Source: Paraeggerthella sp964369725
GTDB lineage: Bacteria > Actinomycetota > Coriobacteriia > Coriobacteriales > Eggerthellaceae
Direction of reading: 5' to 3'
Assembly (NCBI GenBank): GCA_964369725.1
Contig: CAYJGC010000010.1
Coordinates: 1-44,772 of the forward strand
Length of the DNA: 44,772 nt
The notes beneath the pieces were generated by a model. It saw only the letters and a list, made by a program, of their open reading frames with translations. It was not told the origin of the DNA and ran no database searches. The first letter of the stretch is position 1. Every line of letters starts with the position of its first letter. The position numbers and the translations under genes are program-made. Of the stretch, positions 1-8,482 are shown piece by piece.

Positions 1-248
1 GTAGTATCCATGCGCACCGCAAAATCAACCAACAATTCATCAAAAGACTCCACCCGAACATTAGGCAAATGCTGCGTGGCTTGCTGCACCAATTCCACGC
101 GCTCCTCAAGGGTAAATAAAGGCTGCTTTTTGGGAGAGGCCGCCACCGCTACGATAATCTCGTCTACCAGCTGACTAGCGCGAGTAATAACATCCAAATG
201 TCCACTAGTAATAGGATCAAACGTACCCGGGGTTAACGCACGCTTCAT
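1..248 (-). CDS. coaD: Phosphopantetheine adenylyltransferase (partial, C-terminus off the left edge)
   Basis: CoaD transfers AMP from ATP to 4'-phosphopantetheine, the fourth step of coenzyme A synthesis in the cytoplasm. Reading leftwards from ATG at 248, about 82 residues are visible out of the roughly 160 usual for the family. They begin MKRALTPGTFDPITSGH, which is the nucleotidyltransferase signature: PGTFDP followed by the T-x-G-H box at residues 14-17. A purine-rich GAAGGAG lies upstream; a TTG immediately before the ATG is an alternative start. The gene is last in the minus-strand group asp23-fakA-recG-rsmD-coaD. rsmD-coaD adjacency is very common in bacteria and supports the call. 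The 208-nt spacer to rsmD may carry a separate promoter, but none is clear. Confidence 0.95.
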   Translation of the reverse strand, partial: MKRALTPGTFDPITSGHLDVITRASQLVDEIIVAVAASPKKQPLFTLEERVELVQQATQHLPNVRVESFDELLVDFAVRMDT

Positions 249-456
249 CAATGTATATCTCCTTCACCTAAATCCAACGCAGCCGCACACTACGCGCAGC
301 ATCTTTATCGCTCATTGTAATCATCAATCGTCAATCATCAGACACCTATCAAACATCGAAAAACTCTGTTGATGCTCTATTCTCAAATAACTTTTCACTA
401 CACTCATTACCACGAATCACAAGATACTACAAAAGCCTATAGAAGCACCCTTCAAC

Positions 457-1032
457 TTACGACACCCACCATACGTCAACCACCGTGTCGCCATATTTCT
501 TCTGTCGCACGGGTTGCATGTCTAATTCTTGGCTGGCCTTTTCCACTTCTATCGTAGTTTTTCGAGGATGCTCATATATCACTAAAGCATCTTGCGCTAA
601 AGAGCCGCTCTCGCGTAGGTTTGCAACAATCTTGAGAGCCTCTGTCGGCTCCATCGCATAAGGCGGATCCAAAAATACTACGTCAAACTGATTTGTTGTT
701 GCCCGTGGCGTATCCTTAATTGCATCACATTTAACCACACGCGCTTGCTGTGGCGCCAAGCCGAGCGCTTTTGCATTTTCCTGAACAATGCGAAGTGCCT
801 CTTTGTTCTGCTCACAGAAAACTGCGGTCTGAGCTCCGCGCGACAATGCCTCCAAACCTAAAGCTCCTGATCCTGCAAAGACATCCAAAACAACCGCACC
901 CTCAAAACCGCCACGGGCGCTGCTCACTATACTCATCATAGATTCACGCACTCTATCCACCGTAGGACGCGTTCCATCCCCTGTAGGAGCCTTTATTACG
1001 CGACTGCGGTACTCTCCCGCAATGATTCTCAC
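457..1032 (-). CDS. rsmD: 16S rRNA (guanine(966)-N(2))-methyltransferase RsmD
   Basis: RsmD uses S-adenosylmethionine to methylate G966 of 16S rRNA in the 30S subunit. The 191-residue product has the usual family length. It opens with MRIIAGEYRSR and the TRPTVDRVRES segment typical of RsmD. SAM motif I (DVFAGSGALGLEAL) lies near residues 50-63, and the amino-methyltransferase catalytic motif LDPPY is at 121-125. The start is GTG, six bases after AGGAG. The gene lies between recG and coaD, a standard order, and is probably cotranscribed with them. Confidence 0.95.
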   Translation of the reverse strand: MRIIAGEYRSRVIKAPTGDGTRPTVDRVRESMMSIVSSARGGFEGAVVLDVFAGSGALGLEALSRGAQTAVFCEQNKEALRIVQENAKALGLAPQQARVVKCDAIKDTPRATTNQFDVVFLDPPYAMEPTEALKIVANLRESGSLAQDALVIYEHPRKTTIEVEKASQELDMQPVRQKKYGDTVVDVWWVS

Positions 1033-1121
1033 ATTACTCTCCTGTCCTAAAAAGGCTGTGTTCTGAGAAAGATTCAGTAAACAACATTGGTAACTTCTTA
1101 GCGTTTGATTCAGCTCTCATA

Positions 1122-3326
1122 TCAGCCTCCTATTCCCCCACCATCGCCTGCAAACATGAGACGCATTTCGCGACCGAGCGCGCGATATGCTGGACTTTCT
1201 AATTGGGGGTCTTCTTGCATAATAGCTCTTGCATCTTTTTGAGCCGCTTCAATAATCTTTCCATCTCTTGCAATATTAACAAGTTTCAAGCAGCTCGCGC
1301 CGTGCTGTCTGTTTCCTAAAATGTCACCTTCACGCCGCAAAGATAAATCGTAACTTGCCAATTCGAATCCATCATCTGTTTTTACCATAGCCTCCAAGCG
1401 AGCAAGCGCCACCTCAGACTTTGAAGCTGAAATCAGAAAGACGCGTGCATCTTTAACGCCACGACCTACGCGTCCGCGTAGCTGATGCAACTGAGATAAA
1501 CCGAAACGGTCAGCATCTTCTATAATCATCACCGTGGCATTAGGAACATCAACACCAACTTCTATAACAGTGGTAGCCACTAAAACCTGTGTTTCACCCG
1601 TGCGAAAGCGTTCCATTACTTCACGCTTTTCTAAACTAGGCATCTTTCCATGCAAAAGTTCTACGTTCCAATCCACGAACACAGTTGACTGCAAATAACG
1701 AGCTTCCTGCGAAGCAGCAGCAACATCGTCTTCTTTTAGGTCGGCATCGGTTTCAATACTCACTGCAGCATATTCATAAGCTTCCTCATCTCGCTCAATA
1801 CGCCTGAGCGCTTGTTTTTCACCTTGTGCTTTTGCATTGCGACTTTCGCTATCCTGTCCAATCAAAGGACACACAACATACACCTGCTCGCCCCGCAAAA
1901 GTGCTTGCTTTGCTTCATCGTAAGCATGCCCCCTATCAGCCTTTTTATATACATAAGTATCTCTGCGTGCACCTTTATGGGGACGCTGCTTCAAATACGA
2001 CAATGTAAGATTTCCAAACAAAGCAAGAGCCAAACTCCGCGGAATAGGAGTTGCTGTAAGAAAAAGTGCATCGGGAGCCTGTCCTTTTGACAAAAGCTTT
2101 GCCCGCTGTTCAACACCAAAACGTTGCTGTTCATCAATTACCACCAAACTAAGCTTGCAGGGTTTTACTGCATCTTCAAGCAAGGCATGTGTTCCTATCA
2201 AAACCTGCAAATCACCCGAAGCACAACAAGCGAGCAATTGTTCACGCTCTACCGGTGAAGTAGACCCTGTTAAGACTCCCCAGGTAATACCCACAGCATC
2301 CAACAAAGATGCGAGACTTTTGCCGTGCTGATGAGCTAAAACCTCAGTGGGAACCATAAAGAGGGCTTGCGAGTTACTATCGGCGACTGCTGCAAGCGCA
2401 AAAGCTGCAACAACTGTTTTACCCGTTCCTACATCACCGAGCAACATATGGTTTGCTGTCTCAGGTGAAGCTAAGACAGCAAGAATGTCTTTCTTCGCTT
2501 GCAACTGCCCTTCAGTCAAATTAAAAGGAAGTATGTTGGCAAGGTGCTCAACGCACGGTCCAGATATTTGATGCTGAAACGCCACACAGCCTTCGCTTCG
2601 CCGGCTTGACTCTTTCATAAGCATGAGCTGCAAAAACAGTAACTCTTCATACACCAATCTTCGGCGTGCTTCTTTCACCTCTTGCATTGACTGCGGAAAG
2701 TGTATAGCTGAAAAAGCAACTTGCCTACTCATAAGACGATACTTAACACGCAGATGAAGTGGCAGAGGGTCATACATGCCCAAGCAATGGTTAAGAGCAT
2801 TTTGCACAATGTTTCGCATCCATGCCGCTGAAATTTTTTCACATGCTGGATGTACGGGGATGATTTTTCCTTGTGCATCCCCTCCATGATCAAGAACCTC
2901 AAGATAAGGGTTAACCATGCGCTTAAATCCGTAATTAAATTCAATCTTACCCGCAACCGCTATGCTCATTCCTTCTTTAATTTGCTCCATAAGCCATGGT
3001 TGCCTAAATGCCGTCACCATAATAACACCCGTGGTGTCCACAAGTGATATTTCAACAAGTGAAAGCTTCGGTTTTGGCTTTTTAAGTTTGATTTCATGCA
3101 CGGTTGCTTCTATTGTACATTGCTCACCGATTATCGCAGAAGCAATGGTGCACTTTTTTGATAGGTCCACGTATCGCCGCGGAAAATGAGTAAGCAAGTC
3201 TCGAAGCGTATGAATCCCTAGACCCACCAAAGCCTTAGCACGCGCTGGACTTACTAAACGGACGCGCCCGACAGTTTCGTCGAGCGCGAGCGTGTTTTGC
3301 AATCTGTCAATACAAGAACTACTCAA
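1122..3326 (-). CDS. recG: ATP-dependent DNA helicase RecG
   Basis: RecG is the branch-migration helicase that remodels stalled forks and Holliday junctions. The 734-residue product has an N-terminal wedge/OB region up to about residue 250, Walker A GDVGTGKT at 297-304, and a DEAD-like motif II DEQQRFGVEQR at 398-408. The glutamine at the third position of DEQQ is a known variant of the commoner DEQH. Helicase motifs follow, including QLRGRVGRG. Between motif IV and the LLHGKMP segment there is an acidic insert of roughly 50 residues compared with short RecGs. The start is TTG and overlaps the end of the upstream fakA-like gene by 8 nt, suggesting translational coupling; the ribosome binding site is poor, so a later start is possible. 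Confidence 0.96.
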   Translation of the reverse strand: MSSSCIDRLQNTLALDETVGRVRLVSPARAKALVGLGIHTLRDLLTHFPRRYVDLSKKCTIASAIIGEQCTIEATVHEIKLKKPKPKLSLVEISLVDTTGVIMVTAFRQPWLMEQIKEGMSIAVAGKIEFNYGFKRMVNPYLEVLDHGGDAQGKIIPVHPACEKISAAWMRNIVQNALNHCLGMYDPLPLHLRVKYRLMSRQVAFSAIHFPQSMQEVKEARRRLVYEELLFLQLMLMKESSRRSEGCVAFQHQISGPCVEHLANILPFNLTEGQLQAKKDILAVLASPETANHMLLGDVGTGKTVVAAFALAAVADSNSQALFMVPTEVLAHQHGKSLASLLDAVGITWGVLTGSTSPVEREQLLACCASGDLQVLIGTHALLEDAVKPCKLSLVVIDEQQRFGVEQRAKLLSKGQAPDALFLTATPIPRSLALALFGNLTLSYLKQRPHKGARRDTYVYKKADRGHAYDEAKQALLRGEQVYVVCPLIGQDSESRNAKAQGEKQALRRIERDEEAYEYAAVSIETDADLKEDDVAAASQEARYLQSTVFVDWNVELLHGKMPSLEKREVMERFRTGETQVLVATTVIEVGVDVPNATVMIIEDADRFGLSQLHQLRGRVGRGVKDARVFLISASKSEVALARLEAMVKTDDGFELASYDLSLRREGDILGNRQHGASCLKLVNIARDGKIIEAAQKDARAIMQEDPQLESPAYRALGREMRLMFAGDGGGIGG

Positions 3327-4953
3327 CCGACATTACCACTGGATACAATGGCTGTTCGCCACGATGAGGATCAACCTCAAGATTATCAAATTTTGTTTCA
3401 ACAATTTCTACGAGTGATTCGAAATCTTCATCACTCAGATCTTCACCAGCCAAGATAGTGAGCGAGTCCGCATCTTCGGCATCCATAGCCTCCAAAAGAT
3501 TCAACACTACTTCTTCAACCGTTTTACCAACGGTTTCAATTGATCCATTGGCAATACCAATAACATCACCTTCATTAATAGGGTTATCATGAGCATCTTT
3601 TGAGTCTTTAATTGCCGTGGTTACTTCTCCTGTTACCACCTCTGAATACGCCTCGATCATTGACTCAACATTTTCTTCAAGCGAAGATGTTTCCTCAAAG
3701 CCAAACATAGCCGAAAACGCCTCGGGCACACTACGCGTGGGAACCACTGCGCAAGGTATGTCTGCTAGCTCGCAAGCACTTTGCGCAGCAAGGATAACAT
3801 TTTTGTTGTTAGGCATAATAATGACAGACTCTGCAGGCACCTGAGCAACAGCATCTAGTAGGTCTTTGGTAGAAGGATTCATAGTTTGACCACCAGAAAC
3901 CACTACATCGACGCCCAGACTCTTAAGAATCTTTTCGTTACCTTCACCCGGAGCAACCGCAACAAATCCCAAGGGTTTTAGCGGCTGAGAGCTGTCTGCG
4001 TCAAGAGATTCATTGCGCGACTCTGTTTGTAAATCCATATTATGAATATGGACTTCAGAAATCTGAGAGTCATGCGTCAAGAACCACTCAAGCACTTGAT
4101 CAGGACGATTACTGTGAACATGAACCTTAAAATGAGGATGCATGCCCACCATGAGGTCACAATCTCCCATGGTACATAAGAAGTCTTTAGCTTCTTCTTC
4201 ATTCAGCTCATCAGAGTGAACAAGGAATTCAGTGCAATAACGGAATTCTGAGCCCTCCCAGTCATTCACCTGTTCAATCTCGACCTTCGGTGTCCCGCCG
4301 CGTACGAAGGCAAACTCGTCACGCAACGCTCCCTCTTTACCAGTTAGAGTTGAAACAAACGCATCAAGGAAAATTGCAAGTCCAAAACCACCAGCATCAA
4401 CAACACCATTTTCCTTCAGAACTGGCAAGAATTCTGGCGTACGCTGCACTGATTCATAAGCACCTTCAACAACTGCCTCTAATGCCTCTTCAACCGAAAG
4501 TTTACGTTTGCGCGCTTGCTTTGCCGCACTAGCACAATCTTTCAAAACAGTAAGGATAGTTCCTTCTACCGGCTTACGAACTGCCTGAAACGCAACCTCT
4601 TGCGAACGCGCAAAAGAGGATTCAATACTCTCAACACTCAAACCATCATGTCCTACGCTTCCCTCACATAAACCACGCAAAATCTGAGAAGTAATAACTC
4701 CCGAATTTCCGCGAGCTCCCATGAGTGCACCTGTTGTGATCGCTTTACGAATATCCGATACGCTTGACCCGATAGGCAACGCTGCAAGATTCTCTACAAC
4801 TGATTCAAGCGTGAGAGACATATTAGTTCCGGTGTCACCATCGGGAACAGGAAAGACGTTAAGACGATTGATTTCTTCTTTACGCTGACCTAATTGTTTA
4901 CTTGCAGCCGCGATGGCATTGATAAAGTTATTCGCGGTATACGTTTCTGGCAT
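3319..4953 (-). CDS. fakA: DAK2 domain protein, fatty acid kinase catalytic subunit FakA-like (YloV)
   Basis: The 544-residue product has an N-terminal DhaL/DAK2 nucleotide-binding domain: NVFPVPDGDTGTNM at residues 32-45 carries the Mg-ATP aspartates 38 and 40, and MGARGNSGVI follows near residue 95. A middle domain and a DegV-like C-terminal domain come after it. In Firmicutes FakA phosphorylates fatty acids delivered by a FakB (DegV) carrier for phospholipid synthesis. The fatty-acid substrate is inferred from the family; no fakB is visible here, although plsC and plsY lie elsewhere in the window. The neighbouring Asp23-like gene upstream and recG downstream match the yloU-yloV-recG arrangement of many Gram-positives. 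AAGGAG lies 12 nt before the ATG. Confidence 0.9.
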   Translation of the reverse strand: MPETYTANNFINAIAAASKQLGQRKEEINRLNVFPVPDGDTGTNMSLTLESVVENLAALPIGSSVSDIRKAITTGALMGARGNSGVITSQILRGLCEGSVGHDGLSVESIESSFARSQEVAFQAVRKPVEGTILTVLKDCASAAKQARKRKLSVEEALEAVVEGAYESVQRTPEFLPVLKENGVVDAGGFGLAIFLDAFVSTLTGKEGALRDEFAFVRGGTPKVEIEQVNDWEGSEFRYCTEFLVHSDELNEEEAKDFLCTMGDCDLMVGMHPHFKVHVHSNRPDQVLEWFLTHDSQISEVHIHNMDLQTESRNESLDADSSQPLKPLGFVAVAPGEGNEKILKSLGVDVVVSGGQTMNPSTKDLLDAVAQVPAESVIIMPNNKNVILAAQSACELADIPCAVVPTRSVPEAFSAMFGFEETSSLEENVESMIEAYSEVVTGEVTTAIKDSKDAHDNPINEGDVIGIANGSIETVGKTVEEVVLNLLEAMDAEDADSLTILAGEDLSDEDFESLVEIVETKFDNLEVDPHRGEQPLYPVVMSVE

Positions 4954-5041
4954 GGTATTTCTATTCTCCTTAAAATTATTACTGTCGCAAACGAAGTCTA
5001 AACAAAGTCTATTGCAACAGTCTTTATACGAGGGTACTGAG

Positions 5042-5389
5042 TTACTTACGAACCTTTACACCCTGAACATGTACTTCTACGCCGTCGAGAGGCACGCAAG
5101 CATATTCTTTTAGCACAAACGTCACACGATCAATAAGATTTTGTGAGACGGTATTAATATTAGTACCGTACTCAATAACCACATAAAGCTCTACATGGAT
5201 ACCGAGTTCGGTTGTTGAGACAACCACGCCGCGACGAAGACGAGATGCAGGCAGGATTTTTGCTAAACCATCCGCTGCAGAAGGTGCTGCCATACCAACC
5301 ACACCGTAGCACTCCATTACTGCGTTTCCTACCATATCAGCCAAAACATCGTTAGCAACATGTAGGTTGCCAGAAATCATATCACTCAT
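5042..5389 (-). CDS. Asp23/Gls24 family envelope stress response protein
   Basis: This small 115-residue protein has the Asp23/Gls24 (YloU) fold pattern: a helical start with VANDVLADMVGNAVMECYGVVGM, then alternating strands ending in the VDRVTF-type helix and VEVHVQGVKV. Members are soluble or membrane-associated and linked to alkaline shock or cell-envelope stress; the exact role is unknown. The start is supported by AAAGGA five bases upstream. It heads the minus-strand group with fakA and recG, and its promoter faces that of rpmB. Its association with the FakA-like gene is conserved in many Gram-positive genomes. Confidence 0.88.
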   Translation of the reverse strand: MSDMISGNLHVANDVLADMVGNAVMECYGVVGMAAPSAADGLAKILPASRLRRGVVVSTTELGIHVELYVVIEYGTNINTVSQNLIDRVTFVLKEYACVPLDGVEVHVQGVKVRK

Positions 5390-5439
5390 GGCGTTCCTTT
5401 CTCTTATGGATGCGCCGCCTATTGAAAACTTGCGTTAGC

Positions 5440-5445
5440 AGTATA
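5440..5445 (-). promoter_or_regulatory. Probable -10 element of the asp23-fakA-recG operon
   Basis: On the minus strand TATACT lies about 50 nt before the Asp23-like ATG. The hexamer 17 bases upstream (TGCATT) is a weak -35, so only the -10 is proposed. It diverges from the rpmB promoter in the 224-nt spacer. Confidence 0.45.
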
Positions 5446-5519
5446 GCGCATGAAAGACACGCAATGCACGCCTCAGCGTCTTGTTTTACTGAAGTTCGAA
5501 TATACTACATGAAATTTTC

Positions 5520-5549
5520 TTGAAAGCAGTAGTATTTATATGCTATAGT
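5520..5549 (+). promoter_or_regulatory. rpmB promoter
   Basis: TTGAAA at 5520-5525 and TATAGT at 5544-5549 are separated by 18 bp, and the -10 is extended by an upstream TGC. The predicted transcript starts about 55 nt before the rpmB ATG. Confidence 0.65.
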
Positions 5550-5613
5550 GTTCAGGCTTTTGTCATGAAAGACATAAGCCCTAGATCAATGAAACGTACT
5601 GGAGTGATGAACG

Positions 5614-5805
5614 ATGTCTAAGATTTGTGAAGTTTGCGGTAAGGCTCCCTCAGCGGGTCGCAGCATCAGCCACTCGCACCGCGTCAGCAACCGCTGGTTC
5701 CGTCCTAACGTGCAAAAGGTCACGATCAAGGACAACAAAGGTCGCGTGCGTAAGGCTAATGTCTGCACAAAGTGCATGAAGGCTGGTAAGGTAGAGCGCG
5801 CATAA
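5614..5805 (+). CDS. rpmB: 50S ribosomal protein L28
   Basis: The 63-residue protein is L28 of the large ribosomal subunit. It begins MSKICEVCGKAPSAG and carries the basic SHSHRVSNRWFRPN core. Cysteines 5, 8, 51 and 54 form two CxxC pairs, so this is the zinc-binding (C+) form of L28. It is monocistronic, with its own promoter at 5520-5549 and a strong terminator at 5831-5864. Other species have zinc-free copies used under zinc limitation; none is visible in this window. Confidence 0.97.
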   Translation: MSKICEVCGKAPSAGRSISHSHRVSNRWFRPNVQKVTIKDNKGRVRKANVCTKCMKAGKVERA

Positions 5806-5830
5806 GCGCACTAAAACCTCAGGAGCATTC

Positions 5831-5864
5831 AAGAGGGCTGAAACCAATTGGTTTCAGCCCTCTT
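5831..5864. terminator. Perfectly palindromic bidirectional terminator
   Basis: AAGAGGGCTGAAACC at 5831-5845 pairs with its complement at 5850-5864 around an AATT loop, so all 34 bases form one palindrome. It lies between the convergent rpmB (+) and the C4 zinc-ribbon gene (-) and can end transcription from both sides. Confidence 0.85.
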
Positions 5865-5912
5865 CGTATGCCCAAAAAGCATCTTTGTAAGTTTTAGTTT
5901 AGAAATACACCC

Positions 5913-6632
5913 CTAGACTAAAACAAGCAACCGTAAACAATGCGGACAAAGAGCAAGACTTCCCTCGCGCTTCATATCAATCAGACGACCTTCACTGATT
6001 GTTGTCCTACAAGCACCGCAACGCGATTCATGGAGCAAGGCTATAGCCACTCCCCCGCTTCTATCTACCGTTTTGCGATAGAGCTTCAATACTTCTTCTG
6101 GAAGAGACTGCGCTAAGCGTTCATATTCAGCTTCAAGCTTTGTTTTTTGCGCTTTCAGAACTCCGCCTTCCGCGACAAAGATCTTAGTTGCGTTTTCCTC
6201 TTTACTGCTAAGAACTTTCAAAGCTTGTTCAATTTGAGCTAAGAGGCTTTCCACCTTTTCTTGCTCTTCAACTAAGACAAGTAACTCCTCCTCAAGCGTG
6301 TTGCGACGCTTGGCGAATCCGTTAAGCTCCTTGGTGCGAGCTTCGACATTACGATAATTGTGCTGCGAGTCGTCAATTTCAAGCTGTACTTTTTGCTGCT
6401 TTTCTGCAAGCGTAGCGTCTTCATCTTCAATACGAAAAATTCTCTCATTAGTTTGCAAGCGAATTTTTTCTAACTTTTCAGCTTTGTCAGTAAGTGCTTT
6501 TCTTTTTGCGCGAGCTTCAAGAATAACGTGTCGCTCTGGCAGCGCTTCGAGATCTTTGATAACTTTTTGAGCTTCAATATCTACCTGCTGCATTTTTATG
6601 AGTGTAGCAATATCGTCAGTGTCTACGTGCAT
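5913..6632 (-). CDS. C4-type zinc-ribbon coiled-coil protein (COG1579-like)
   Basis: The 239-residue protein has a long charged coiled coil from about residue 10 to 180, rich in E, K, L and A, followed by a C-terminal zinc ribbon with cysteines at 205, 208, 229 and 232 (CGAC...CPHC). This is the architecture of the COG1579 family, which is predicted to bind nucleic acid; the exact function is not established. The gene is 48 nt downstream of the Nif3-family gene, a pairing conserved in actinobacteria. It is last in the rpe operon. An AT-rich hairpin (5891-5924) overlaps its stop codon, and the strong palindromic terminator follows. Confidence 0.85.
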   Translation of the reverse strand: MHVDTDDIATLIKMQQVDIEAQKVIKDLEALPERHVILEARAKRKALTDKAEKLEKIRLQTNERIFRIEDEDATLAEKQQKVQLEIDDSQHNYRNVEARTKELNGFAKRRNTLEEELLVLVEEQEKVESLLAQIEQALKVLSSKEENATKIFVAEGGVLKAQKTKLEAEYERLAQSLPEEVLKLYRKTVDRSGGVAIALLHESRCGACRTTISEGRLIDMKREGSLALCPHCLRLLVLV

Positions 6633-6680
6633 ACGTTTCCTTTGATCGGCTCCACACGTCGCTCGTACGACGCTCTTTTA

Positions 6681-7586
6681 TTATACCCTGAGAGTCTCAG
6701 GATGCATCCAAGCTTCACTCTGATCAAGCATTAATACGCGCTCGTCGGGGACTCCTGCCTGTACAACAGCGTGAGTTAAAACAGGAACTAGCGGCAGTTC
6801 AGATACATCGTGCCCCAAATCTACAATACATAAACCAGTCTGTGAGAGCTCGAGCGCCTCATGATATTTAATCTCACCGCACACCAGACAGTCTGCTTTT
6901 GCACGCAACGCCTCGTAAGCTACATTCCCTGCAGAACCCGTACAAGTAACAATTGTTGTAAGCTCTCGTGAGAAATCTCCCCATACGCGGGGCGCACGAG
7001 CAAACACCGACGTACACCGTGCAGAAAATTGAGCTAAGGTCATACTGTTGCTTTTCGAAAATGAACAAAGCTGTCCATAACCCTTACTACGCGCATGCGA
7101 TAAGGGCAATAAAACGCGTTTGAAGTCAAGACCGAGCATGCCTGGTAAAACGCGTTGCGCGCGCACGCTTACATCGAGCGATGTATGAAAAGAAACAAGA
7201 GCAATATTGCTCTTTATTGCCTGCCAAACAAGGGAACCCGCATACGACGCTTGAGACGAAGCAGGCAAAAAAGATTCTGGAGAATCAATAAAGGCAGGGT
7301 GATGCGTCAGTAACACGTTTGCTCCTACCTTAGAAGCAGCTGAAATAGATTCCGGTGTTACATCAAGCGAAACGGCAACTTTATTGACAAGCACAAGCGG
7401 ATCGCCCACCAAAATACCCGTTTTATCCCAGCTTTCGGCATCACTTGCCGGAAACTGCGAGAGCAAAGCTCTTTCCAACGAAGCAAGCGTAAGAACTTTA
7501 GACTGCTTAGACAACACGCCCGAGGCACGCCGTGCCAAGCTTTTGTGATCTTTTTTCTCTTTACTACTTTTTATAACATCTGCCAT
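6681..7586 (-). CDS. Nif3-like dinuclear metal centre protein (YqfO/YbgI family)
   Basis: The 301-residue protein belongs to the Nif3/DUF34 family, hexameric proteins with a two-metal site; some members are reported to act as GTP cyclohydrolase I type enzymes or metal chaperones, so the reaction is uncertain. Seen here are WDKTGILVGDP near 53-63, the metal-binding THHPAF with histidines 95-96, SFHTSLDV, CGEIKYHEAL and the C-terminal DLGHDVSE. The first 30 residues are an unusual basic extension (KSSKEKKDHK, then SLARRASG). The ATG has a good AAGGAG seven bases upstream, so the extension looks real. The gene sits between the PHP phosphatase and zinc-ribbon genes. Confidence 0.88.
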   Translation of the reverse strand: MADVIKSSKEKKDHKSLARRASGVLSKQSKVLTLASLERALLSQFPASDAESWDKTGILVGDPLVLVNKVAVSLDVTPESISAASKVGANVLLTHHPAFIDSPESFLPASSQASYAGSLVWQAIKSNIALVSFHTSLDVSVRAQRVLPGMLGLDFKRVLLPLSHARSKGYGQLCSFSKSNSMTLAQFSARCTSVFARAPRVWGDFSRELTTIVTCTGSAGNVAYEALRAKADCLVCGEIKYHEALELSQTGLCIVDLGHDVSELPLVPVLTHAVVQAGVPDERVLMLDQSEAWMHPETLRV

Positions 7587-7628
7587 TGCTTCGCTCCTTT
7601 ATTTTAGGTGGTTTTTACTACCTACACT

Positions 7629-8438
7629 TTAATCTAGCGAAATAAAACGGCGGTCACCATCGGATGTCGGAACAGCAACCTTTCGATAGCCAGCATTATA
7701 CAGATACTTATAAGCATCTTTCACGCCGCGTACCACATTAGAAGGAACATGCGCGTCTGTTCCAACAGTGCAAGGCACTCCAGCTTCGAAAAATGCTTTG
7801 AGAAATGCCGGAGCGGGGAACATCTCTTTGCAAGCATAATGAACTCCTGCGGTATTAACCTCAATCATACGACCTGACGCAGCACATGCCTCAGCCGCTT
7901 GTTCATAAAGCGACTGAAGATTAAAGCTGGGGTATATGCCAAACTTTTTAGGTAAGTCTGGGTGAGCCATTACGTGGAAAGGCGCGTTTGAAGTTACCGC
8001 ATCACACCATAATTCAAAGTATCTTCTCCAGATAACATCAGGACCAACCTCATCCCAGTGATCTTTCTGCTCAGGGTCATCAAACGGCCATAAATCCACC
8101 AAATGAACTGAACCAAGTATGAGCGAAAAGGGCGCATAGTCATCAGCAGTGAAAATCCTATCTTCGTCCTTACCTAACCAATCAAGCTCGCAACCAGTTA
8201 AGATTTCTATCTCGGGATGACGCTCGCGAGCTTTCTCAATATCTGACAAATAGGCTGCCATCCTTGTAGGATCCATCGAAATATAATGAGGTTCATCAAT
8301 TGCTGACGTGAGGGGAAAGTGTTCAGTAATACCTAGTGCCGACACGCCAGCTTTACAAGCAGCTGCAACCAATTCTTCTACCGTACCTTCTCCGTGTCCC
8401 GTAAAACAGGTATGGGTGTGCATGGTGATGAGCTCCAT
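7629..8438 (-). CDS. PHP-domain phosphoesterase, histidinol-phosphatase (HisJ/HisK) family
   Basis: The 269-residue protein starts MELITMHTHTCFTGHGEGT. Histidines 7 and 9 of the H-x-H motif and TEH at 38-40 are PHP metal ligands, and GTDAHVP near the C-terminus is another. Sequence and length fit the histidinol-phosphatase branch of the PHP family, which removes phosphate from histidinol phosphate. No other histidine gene is in the window, so a different phosphoester substrate is possible. AAGGAG lies 11 nt before the ATG. It lies 44 nt after the cysteine desulfurase gene in the rpe operon. Confidence 0.8.
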   Translation of the reverse strand: MELITMHTHTCFTGHGEGTVEELVAAACKAGVSALGITEHFPLTSAIDEPHYISMDPTRMAAYLSDIEKARERHPEIEILTGCELDWLGKDEDRIFTADDYAPFSLILGSVHLVDLWPFDDPEQKDHWDEVGPDVIWRRYFELWCDAVTSNAPFHVMAHPDLPKKFGIYPSFNLQSLYEQAAEACAASGRMIEVNTAGVHYACKEMFPAPAFLKAFFEAGVPCTVGTDAHVPSNVVRGVKDAYKYLYNAGYRKVAVPTSDGDRRFISLD

Positions 8439-8482
8439 AGTGTATTTCTCTCCTTTTTATCTCACCTATAAAAGCGAGCATT

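Noticed and set aside
5891..5924. AT-rich hairpin over the stop of the zinc-ribbon gene as a separate terminator
   Set aside because: The stem is weak and imperfect, and the perfect palindrome 30 nt further on is the better terminator.
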